A DNA stretch of 22,497 bases, from positions 1-22,497 of the forward strand of contig MU633822.1 in assembly GCA_026770595.1 (NCBI GenBank), written 5' to 3'. Under the pieces are notes generated by a model. The model ran no database searches and was not told where the DNA came from. It saw only the letters and a program-made list of their open reading frames with translations. This document shows positions 1-6,590 of the stretch, in pieces (within the stretch, counting starts at the first letter, position 1; the number at the start of each line of letters is the position of its first letter). Position numbers and translations under genes: made by a program. This stretch comes from Ochromonadaceae sp. CCMP2298 (lineage: Eukaryota > Sar > Synurophyceae > Ochromonadales > Ochromonadaceae).

Positions 1-23
1 ACACACACACACACACACACACA
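1..23. repeat. (AC)n microsatellite at window edge
   Basis: This is a perfect AC dinucleotide run of about 11.5 units, cut by the window edge. It is followed directly by AAG and then by the open reading frame of the first gene, so it probably lies in the 3' end of an intron whose acceptor AG is at 24-25. The true length cannot be known from here. Confidence 0.95.
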
Positions 24-25
24 AG

Positions 26-686
26 TTGCTAGTCGCTTGCGAAGAGGCCAAGACACGCGGTAAGACACCACTAATAGTGGACAGTGCGGCTGGTAATGTG
101 GACACTTTCTTCAGCTACAGAGCCTGCGCTGTTCTCGATGGGAAGAAGATGGGTCTCGACAAGAGCATGAGGAAGATCCCCGTGCCTGAGATCATGGAGG
201 TTAGTACGACATAAAATGCCTCTAAACTGCCTTACCTTTGCGTACATGTATGTGTATAACGAACAAACGCTTACTCGATACCCCCACCAGGACGCGCGCA
301 AGAAGTTGGTCAGCGCTCTGAAGTACGGCTACCCCTTCGTGGTCGCCATGACCACCTCGGTCACCGACTTCGCCACCTGTTTCAACGACGCCTCCGCCAC
401 GTCTCTGGGTCTGGACACCCACGATGGACAGATGTACCTGCCGCAGGCGCTGCTGCAGCAGGGCGGGCAGCTCCTGCTGGAAGAGAAATTCTTGGAGGGG
501 CTGTTCAGAAAAGAGGACAGAGAGGGGGGCGTGGCTTACTGCCGCAGCCCCGACACCTTCCAGGTCATCCTCACTACGCGCTTCGCCCTGGAGGACTTCG
601 ACGAGTACCTGTTCGGCAACACGTGGGGCCTACCCCGGCCCAGGGAAAACTACGCCGTCATCGTCATACAGGAGGAGGCGCCCTGA
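26..686 (+). CDS. IQANK1-like protein, C-terminal part (5' truncated, one intron)
   Basis: Only the 3' end of this gene is present. The first visible exon runs 26-199 and a second runs 291-686, joined across a 91-nt phase-0 intron (gttagt...ccag), giving 189 residues before a TGA stop. The frame opens without ATG directly after a CAAG acceptor at the AC repeat, so upstream exons are missing. The visible part has an alternating hydrophobic alpha/beta pattern with segments such as KTPLIVDSAAGNVDTFFSY and TFQVILTTRFALEDFDEYLF, and no membrane segment. From memory this resembles the C-terminal region of IQ-motif/ankyrin-repeat protein 1 (IQANK1), a family common in flagellated protists and animals; the IQ motif and ankyrin repeats would lie upstream. 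Function is unknown. The gene converges on the next one, with stops 292 bp apart. The reading frame is secure; the family name is moderate. Confidence 0.6.
200..290 (+). other. Spliceosomal intron, phase 0, 91 nt
   Basis: Donor GTTAGT follows a GAG codon and acceptor CCCCCACCAG precedes GAC. The upstream frame meets an in-frame TAA at 212-214 and the downstream coding frame is a different one, so splicing is required to join them. Confidence 0.8.
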
Positions 687-978
687 GCACTGTATCGGGT
701 GCCCAGGGGATCCCGTGCTGGGTATACGGCGTGAGAGGTAGATTTTAATACATAAACTAAAACGATACTCTCAGTTGGACAGTAAAATGAGTATAAATAT
801 ATTTTGAACTATGACTATAACGGAGAGTTATCTTCCATCTTTATTTAATCTCTGTATATGTTAGTATATCTACAGCTCTGGCGCCGGGGGGCAAAACGAC
901 ACACGGCGCCTTGGGCACACTGTACAGGCCTTGCGAAATGCGGAATACGGAATACGTGGAATAGGCAATAGGCAGTGT
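687..978. other. Convergent intergenic region (shared 3' ends)
   Basis: This AT-richer stretch lies between two facing stops. On the minus strand an AATAAA (845-840, plus-strand TTTATT) lies 134 nt past the TAA of the two-TM gene and is its likely polyadenylation signal. I see no canonical AATAAA for the plus-strand gene; ATAAAC- and TATAAA-like hexamers occur around 751-800. Confidence 0.5.
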
Positions 979-3623
979 TTACTTCTGCGCAGCAGTCATC
1001 TCCGCCGCCTCCCCTTCCTCCTCCTCCAGCCGCGCCAGCCGCGCGCGCTTGTCGGCCGCCAGGTCCTCGTGCGACCGGTCCTCGCCGTTCACGTCCCACA
1101 CGTCCATGGAGTTCAGCTCCTCCATTATCTTCGACCGCAGCTCCTCGGCCGTGAAGACCAGCGCCTTCTTGGCCTGGCGGCGGTTGTACTGCACGGTGAC
1201 CATGAATAAATACTCGTTGCGCTCGTCGTACTCCAGGGTGATGCGGGGCTTGGAGCCGCCCCAGTCGCGCTTGAGGTTGTCCGTGTAGGTGATGCGCACG
1301 ATGTCGTTGGAGTCGGTGTACTTGCGCTCCTCGTAGCTGTGCAGCTTCGTGCGCAGGAACTGCTGCAGCTTGGGCAGGAAGATCTTGCGGTTTATCTTCA
1401 GCCGCACTGTGGTGACTCCCTCCTTGACGAAGTTGCCGGAGCGGTAGGACTGGTAGGAGAGGGCGCCCACGATGGCCCACATCAGCAGGGATATCATGAA
1501 CCACACCAGCGGGGTGTTGACGATGGCCTGCTCGTAGAAGGAAGAGAACCAGGCGGAGTTGGTGACTGTCCAGTTGTTGCCCGTGAGGCGGTCGAGGATG
1601 TCGAAGGCCAGCACGCCGCCGAAGAGCAGCTGCAGGATGATCAAAGACTGCGCCGAGCGCTCGTTGGACTCCTGCAGGTCGCACATCTTGTTGGTGTTCA
1701 GGTCGATCGACTCGTTCAGCGCGAACATCTTGCTCTCCGTGACCACCGAGCACATCTCCCGCAGCACGTCCAGGAACCGCTGCGCGCCGGCGATGTTTTT
1801 TTTCAGGTCCATGGCGCGGCGGATGAGCTGGTTGCGCATGCCGGCGATCTCCAGGCGCTCGTAGAGCGAGCGGCCGGCTTGCTCTGGGGGCTCGGGGGGG
1901 ATCTCGATGATCTCCAGGGCCTCGATCATGTACGACAGGATCTCCTCCAGCATGATCAGGTCCTTGGCCAGCTTCACGATGCGGTATTTGATGCGGTCCA
2001 GGGAGCGCGGGTCCCGTGATCCCTCCATGATGATGGTGTTGGTGGTCTGCATGTCGTCGTTGAGGATCCAGATGCGCGCGAAGAAGTTCTGCAGGAAGAT
2101 GTCGATGGTGATGAACTGCAGATACGCGCACAAAAGGGGCTCGTGGTGCCGGCTGTTGGGCCCGGCCACGAGCAGCCCGTAGGCGCCGAAGATGAGCGTG
2201 TCGTGCTCGGAGATGTCGTAGGCGGCCTTGGTGTCGCCGATGACCTGCTTGAGCTCGTTCTCGTACTCGCCTTTGTCCATGTACTCCTCCGCGGTCAGGT
2301 GCGGGGTGATCTCGTTGGCGATTATCAGATTGACCTTGTTGCGGTTCTCGGCGTCGCCCAGGAAGACCAGGTTCATCAGCTCGCGCTGGTACTGGGATAT
2401 GATGGCGTCCACGATGGCGGAGGAGTCCTGCTGCACGTCCACGAGCAGGCGGGAGAGGTGGTCGAGCGATATGTTGTCCTTGATGCGGTCGATGACCGCC
2501 TCCACCTGCAGGCCGTAGAAGCACGTGCCCTCGGCGTTGAGGGACACGCCGAAGGTCTCCACCTGCACGGTGTCGTCTCCCTCGTTGGCGAAGTTTATCT
2601 CGGCCTCGAAGTTTATGTGGTTGGTGAGCGTGTAGTCCAGGATGTCTACCGAGGTCAGCTCGGGCGACATCTCGATCTGCGTGGCGGAGGAGTTCGCGTC
2701 CATCGCTGGTGAGATGAACCCTCCCTGGCAGCGCTCTGTGGATCCCACATTGTTGTTCAGCTGCACGATCTGGTTGGCGCCGAAAGGGATGTACTCGGCC
2801 ACGATGATGGACACGCTGTTGAGCGTGATCACCTCGTCGAGCTCGTCGAGGTTGTTGCCCGTGTTCGCGCCCGACTCGTGCGCGCGGTGGGCGTTGCTGA
2901 GCGTGGGTCGCCCGCCGTACCGCAGGCACTGCGGGATGTAGGCGGAGGACACGTAGGACACGTCTTCGCACTCGGTGATGGTGGACTTGCGCTTGTAGCC
3001 CGAGGCGCTGACCAGGTAGTAGCTGCGGCCGTCCCAGTAGGCAGAGAGGAGCTCTCTGGTGCCTCTGGCGTACACGAACTCGTGCACGGCCTCCTTCTCT
3101 TTGCGGCTGATTCGCTTGACCAGCTCCTTGCCCTTGTCGGATATCTGGTAGCAGGTGATGGGCTGGAAGGACTTGGAGCTCATCTGCAGGCCGTTCACCA
3201 GCTCCTCCTCTCTCAGGAACTCGATGTCCGACTTGCCCTCCTGCGTGACGTTCATCCATATTCGTCTGTTCTCGATCAAGGCAGAGGCGGGCGCGTAGTC
3301 GTAGTCCAGCACGCCCGCCACGATGCCCTCGTACAGCAGCACCACCAGGGCTGGTTTTCGAACCCACTCGTCCTTCTCGTCTGTGCCCGCTGTGGCCTTC
3401 TTTGTGTACAGACTGATCATATAAAGTGTGCGGTTCTGGTTCTCCGTCAACCCCTGTGAAGATGCGGGAGCGAGGTAAAGGTCAGAGAGGCTGAAAAGGC
3501 AAGAACGAGGAGTGGCAAGAACGAGGAGTGGTGTCGACTTACTGTGTCCTCGTCCTCTTCGGATTCAGATTCGGTCTCAGAGCCAGAGGAGGCAGCATCA
3601 TCATTATGCGGAGGCTTCGACAT
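979..3623 (-). CDS. Conserved two-transmembrane protein of unknown function, 851 aa (one intron)
   Basis: Exon 1 is 3623-3543 (27 codons) and exon 2 is 3453-979, joined across an 89-nt phase-0 intron. I chose the ATG at 3623 because the long frame has no ATG at its head, and splicing GTAAGT to CACAG adds a complete start exon with A at -3. The N-terminus is a Ser/Glu/Asp-rich tail typical of casein-kinase-2 substrates. A large soluble, mixed alpha/beta region follows (about 30-530), then a helical region (about 530-625). Two hydrophobic helices follow, at about 628-650 (SLIILQLLFGGVLAFDIL) and 672-695 (PLVWFMISLLMWAIVGALSY), then a 150-residue C-terminal domain with a charged end. A long soluble N-part, a helical stalk and two adjacent TM helices recall CorA-like transporters, but I see no GMN motif and the C-terminal domain is extra. 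I do not recognise the family. An acidic head and Lys/Arg after TM2 suggest both ends are cytosolic. Confidence 0.88.
3454..3542 (-). other. Spliceosomal intron, phase 0, 89 nt
   Basis: On the minus strand the donor is ACA|GTAAGT and the acceptor is TTCACAG|GGG. It removes the gap between the 27-codon acidic exon and the main exon and keeps the frame. Confidence 0.8.
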
Positions 3624-4165
3624 GATATTTTATTGAATGGTGGGCAGAGGAATTCTTCGTAGCAGTTATATATACTCTCTTCGTCGTCGCGATCCGCTCC
3701 GATTCGAAAGAGTGCCACAACTCGTCCGACTTTCAGAAATTGCTCCAACCAGCGCCTCTCGGGTGTTGGACTCGACGTAGTCCGCTGCAGATTGGCTGTC
3801 CTTCTCCGGAGACAATGAATGACTGTGGAATGTGTCTTCAAACTGGAAACAGAGGCACAATGTTCGTTGCGCGGAGGGCAGCGCGCCACTTTTATGACCG
3901 TTTCTGTGTGTTATATTTTGGGGGAAGTTACGTATTCGTACCATAGGCAAAAATCATAGGCAAGTATCCTCCTCACCTTCCGATTTGGGCATGTCCGGAC
4001 CCCAAGATCGGGCCCAAGATCGGGGACCACCATCGGCAGGGGAGCGGATGCCCTGGGATGGGATGCTTGGCTCTCCAAGGCTCTCGTCTTTCATCAATGA
4101 TGCAGCAGCAGCAGCAGTAGCAGGTGCAAGGCTCTCGTCTTTGGACAGCAGCAGCAGGTGCAAAG
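3624..4165. promoter_or_regulatory. Divergent intergenic region, two-TM gene (-) and MESD-like gene (+)
   Basis: These 542 bp separate two divergent starts. On the minus side a TATATATA-like run near 3666-3675 lies about 45 nt from the ATG at 3623 and could be a TATA box. A 9-bp direct repeat CATAGGCAA occurs at 3942 and 3955. The right end holds a local duplication listed separately. Several short frames are open here but none has family-like composition, so I do not call them. Confidence 0.4.
4076..4165 (+). repeat. Local tandem duplication with CAG tract directly upstream of start codon
   Basis: The 16-mer CAAGGCTCTCGTCTTT occurs at 4076-4091 and again at 4127-4142. Each copy is followed by a CAG-rich stretch ending GCAGGTGCAA. 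The units are 51 and about 36 bp long, and the second ends 2-3 bp before the ATG at 4166. The CAG run differs in length between copies, as expected for replication slippage in a 5' leader. Confidence 0.8.
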
Positions 4166-4621
4166 ATGCAGTTCCAATACGTAGCACTGCTTCTGTTGCT
4201 GACGCTACTGATTGCAGCGGAGGCGCGAAGGAAGTGGTATAAGATGGACACGGATGCCCTGGAACGTGATTGGGCTGGCGACGAGAATGCCGCCGATGAC
4301 GACGATGAGGATGAAGTGGAGCTGAAGGGCGCAACGATCCTGGTGCAGTTGAAGGACGAGCTGTCGGTGTCTCTAGCGAAGCTTGTGCAGAAGTACGAGA
4401 GTATGCTCAAGTCTGGCAGTCTGGTGGTTGCAGTTAGCGAGCTGGGCAGGGACAGGTTGCAGTTCGAGGTCACCAAGGCGTGGCAGTCAGCAGAGACTAT
4501 GCGCTTCCTCGCACTGCAGCCGGAGGTGCAAGCCTTCGCCACCGATGAGCGGAAGTACCAGCCTGCCGAGTACTTGAAGAGCATCGGGGAGGGCGACGAT
4601 GACGAGGACGACGAGCTATAG
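4166..4621 (+). CDS. MESD-like ER chaperone, 151 aa, signal peptide and C-terminal DDEL
   Basis: The start is the ATG at 4166; the frame is open further 5' but has no ATG there. Residues 1-20 are a classic signal peptide (MQFQYVALLLLLTLLIAAEA), probably cut after AEA. A short basic/aromatic segment, then WYKMDTDALERDW and an acidic stretch, precede a compact domain starting near KGATILVQL. The protein ends in an acidic tail finishing DDEL, a KDEL-type ER retrieval signal variant. The order (D-x-x-LE-x-W acidic head, beta strand, helix, strands, short helix) matches the MESD family, known in animals as an ER chaperone for beta-propeller/EGF modules of LDL-receptor-related proteins. Human MESD is longer. 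Client identity here is unknown. ER-lumen residence is well supported by the sequence; MESD membership is a moderate judgement from memory. No intron is apparent. Confidence 0.72.
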   Translation: MQFQYVALLLLLTLLIAAEARRKWYKMDTDALERDWAGDENAADDDDEDEVELKGATILVQLKDELSVSLAKLVQKYESMLKSGSLVVAVSELGRDRLQFEVTKAWQSAETMRFLALQPEVQAFATDERKYQPAEYLKSIGEGDDDEDDEL

Positions 4622-5081
4622 CTGTCAGACGTAGTAGAGAGGGACGATAGCCTGCCTGAGCTAGAGAAGTGTGCCTGTGTGCCTATGAATGAGACTGCTA
4701 TACGATAGATAATGTAAAAACGATAGACTAAGGACAATTTCAGTTAAGTTAGTTTTCACAGACATCCGACGATGAAACCCTGAGCGGCGACTCCATGTCT
4801 ATCCAGTATCAACGAGAATAATGTACACACATTGCAGGAGTAGCAATGCTTCGGTTAGAGTGACCCTCTTACCGGTAAATTAACAGGGGACGTCGGCGCA
4901 GGGTTAAATTCCTTTAATCGTTAGAATCATTCTCAATCCCAAACATCCCCGGGGTATGAACCTAGCCCCCGGCGCCTATCTGCCTATGAGAATAGCACCT
5001 TAAGTTATGAGCATTTAATTCATTTTCTGGCGTTTCTTCCACTTTTTCACTTTTTTAACCCGGAAAAGCACTTTTTGACAC

Positions 5082-5170
5082 CCCTCTTTTTACCCCCAAA
5101 AACCTTGTACGTACACCCTCTTTTTGTGTGGGGGGAAAGGGGGAAAGGGGGTGAAAGGGGGTAAAAAGGG
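5082..5170 (+). promoter_or_regulatory. G-quadruplex / hairpin candidate
   Basis: Five G-tracts (5130-5135, 5139-5143, 5147-5151, 5157-5161, 5168-5170) are separated by short A/T-rich spacers, which fits the intramolecular quadruplex pattern on the plus strand. The last part can instead pair with an upstream CTTTTTACCCCC (about 5086-5097) as a 12-bp stem with GGGGGTAAAAAG (5157-5168). The two folds exclude each other. TGTACGTACA, a 10-bp palindrome, sits in the loop at 5106-5115. Confidence 0.55.
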
Positions 5171-5178
5171 TATAAAAT
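5170..5178 (+). promoter_or_regulatory. TATA-like box upstream of SWGxLP gene
   Basis: TATAAAATG directly follows the last G-tract and lies about 195 bp before the ATG at 5372. It matches the TATAAAA consensus, but the distance implies a 5' leader of about 165 nt, so the assignment is tentative. Confidence 0.3.
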
Positions 5179-5371
5179 GTTTTTTATTCCCGAAAATCGA
5201 GCTCTAAAAACAATCTGGAATCTAACTTACCGGTAACTTTTAGCCCATCTCATCACTGGGTCATTCCATTGCGATCAAACTCCGGGACCTCGTCGCCTTG
5301 GAGTTGCAGAGGATAGTGGGTTTGCACAACCTCTTGGCGCCTGCAGTGACTGCTCCATTGCCCCGGCGACG

Positions 5372-6144
5372 ATGGGGAATGTGTGTGGAACGCGCAAGCT
5401 CTCCTCGTCGATGATCCTTCTCTGCGCCTGCGTCCTGGGTCTCGGCCTGGGCCTGTTTGTGATCAACTCCTGGCACGCCACAAAGTGCGCGAATGACGGG
5501 TCGACAGACGAGACAGAAAGCCTGGTGGAGGCTTTGCGATTTAGGCTCGTGGAGTCGGAGGGAAAGGTGGGTCCCTCCTCACAGTTGATAGATCAATACT
5601 GCCGTAGTATGCCGGGATGTGTCTGTTCTGCCTGTATCGCCTCTGACTGATCTCTCACAAACCGTCTCACGAACAGATCCGCCAGAACGAGTTGATGATG
5701 AACAAGCTGGTGCGAGCCATGCAGTCAGACCTGTTCAAGCTCAGCCCCGCCGAGTACAGAGAGCTCACCGCCGAGGCGGACCGCGAGGCGGTTGATATAG
5801 CATTAGTACTGGCGGCACAACCAGCGCTGCCTATGCCCTACTTTGCTGAGGAGGAGATAGGCAGCCCGGAGGGGGGCAACTCAAACATATTTGACGACAT
5901 ATTCCAAGCAGCAGACGACAGGTACAAAAAGAACGGTGGGGGGGGGTTCTATAGCGGAGAGGCAGAAGCAGCGAAAGAGGTCAGTGCGATCACGGACGCG
6001 GAGGCTATCGAGACGTGCACGGGGTGGAAGGCGCAGTATCACGTAATCGTGGGCGTCAGCTGGGGAGAGCTGCCCTTCGACCTGCAGCAGAAGTGGATCG
6101 TGTATTCATGTGACTACCACAGTGAGCCCAACCCGGAGTCATAA
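5372..6144 (+). CDS. Single-pass membrane protein with C-terminal SWGxLP/CD motif, 220 aa (one intron)
   Basis: Exon 1 is 5372-5566 and exon 2 is 5677-6144, joined by a 110-nt phase-0 intron (GTGGGT...AACAG). The N-terminus MGNVCGTRK has a glycine at position 2 that loosely fits an N-myristoylation site and a Cys at 5. A hydrophobic helix follows at about 14-33 (MILLCACVLGLGLGLFVINS). The short basic N-tail before it suggests a type II signal anchor with the bulk in the lumen or outside. A charged helical middle (about 50-110, heptad-like) leads to a Gly-rich spacer, then a C-terminal motif: Cys-x2-Trp-Lys-x2-Tyr, GVSWGELP, LQQKW and a final CD. I have seen this W/Y/SWGxLP/W/CD arrangement as a short repeated domain in proteins of algae and other protists, but I know no function for it. 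The two cysteines of the motif could pair. Confident as a gene, unknown in role. Confidence 0.82.
5567..5676 (+). other. Spliceosomal intron, phase 0, 110 nt
   Basis: Donor AAG|GTGGGT and acceptor CGAACAG|ATC. Reading through gives an in-frame TGA near 5648, so removal is required to reach the conserved C-terminal exon. The donor (GTGGGT) is weaker than those of the other introns. Confidence 0.75.
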
Positions 6145-6590
6145 CCAAAGACTTTAACACAACACTTTTTAATTGTCTACGTGCAAAGAGTTAAGAAACC
6201 TCTGAACTTCATGTGAACTGATGAATTTGTTTCAATACTCTTGACCTACCCGTATGACTGAGCACAACGCTTGTGTCTCATTTGCTGTTTTCGTGGTTTG
6301 TGTGTATGGACGATATGTATATGTATCATATGTACAGTCGTGTGAGCTGCCTCCTCTCCGACGTGCCGGATTGCAGGACACCGATGTAATTGAATTTCCC
6401 CCATCATGTGCTGCTCAATATGAGCTCGGTTGCTCGGTTGCTCGGTTGCTCGGTTGCCCGGTTGCTCGGTTGCTCGGTTGCTCGGTTGCCCGGTTGCCCG
6501 GTTGCGCGGTTGCTCGGTTGCTCGGTTGCCCGGTTGCGCGGTTGCTCGGTTGCTCGTTTGCCCGTGAGCTCCCTGGCGCCGTTTGTTTGC
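6145..6590. other. Convergent intergenic region with octamer repeat
   Basis: The 446 bp lie between the TAA of the SWGxLP gene and the TGA of the BEACH gene. The left part is AT-rich without a canonical AATAAA; an ATTAAA on the minus strand (6173-6168) is the closest hexamer for the BEACH transcript. The right part is mostly the octamer array listed separately. Confidence 0.6.
6424..6559. repeat. 8-bp minisatellite, GCTCGGTT x 17
   Basis: Seventeen head-to-tail 8-bp units fill 136 bp, starting 32 bp beyond the BEACH stop. The consensus is GCTCGGTT, with point variants GCCCGGTT, GCGCGGTT and a last unit GCTCGTTT. Variants recur in blocks (one C-variant between three and four T-units), which suggests growth by unequal exchange or slippage of multi-unit blocks. 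It lies in the 3' UTR or just past the end of the BEACH transcript. Confidence 0.95.

Larger units (their letters stand above)
4869..5236. repeat. Candidate MITE-like segment bounded by TTACCGGTAA palindromes
   Basis: An identical 10-bp palindrome lies at 4869-4878 and 5227-5236. Read inward from each end the match extends to 14 bases with one mismatch (TTACCGGTAAATTA against TTACCGGTAAGTTA), so the ends form short inverted repeats of a 368-bp segment. No protein is encoded inside. I cannot see a clear target-site duplication (flanks CCCTC and CTTTT), so paired regulatory sites are an equal alternative. Confidence 0.35.
4622..5371. other. 750-bp intergenic region without a gene
   Basis: No credible coding frame is present. 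The region holds a short hairpin (CATTGC/GCAATG, 4830-4848), a CCCCGGGG run near 4950, the two TTACCGGTAA palindromes, and the T-rich/G-rich tract with quadruplex potential. The base composition (AT-rich with homopolymer tracts) is sharply unlike the GC-rich genes around it. Confidence 0.8.

Noticed and set aside
845-3367. 840-codon open frame on the minus strand overlapping the two-TM gene in another frame
   Set aside because: Composition is Arg/Ala/Gly/His-rich without domain pattern, typical of a shifted frame in GC-rich coding DNA; the other frame has membrane helices and normal composition.
3539-3950. Short minus-strand frames upstream of the two-TM gene start
   Set aside because: They overlap the likely promoter and first exon in other frames, and their composition is not protein-like.
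3973-4737. 254-codon Ser-rich minus-strand frame opposite the MESD-like gene
   Set aside because: The serine runs are the complement of GAC/GAT/GAG acidic codons and CAG repeats of the plus-strand gene; no independent signal.
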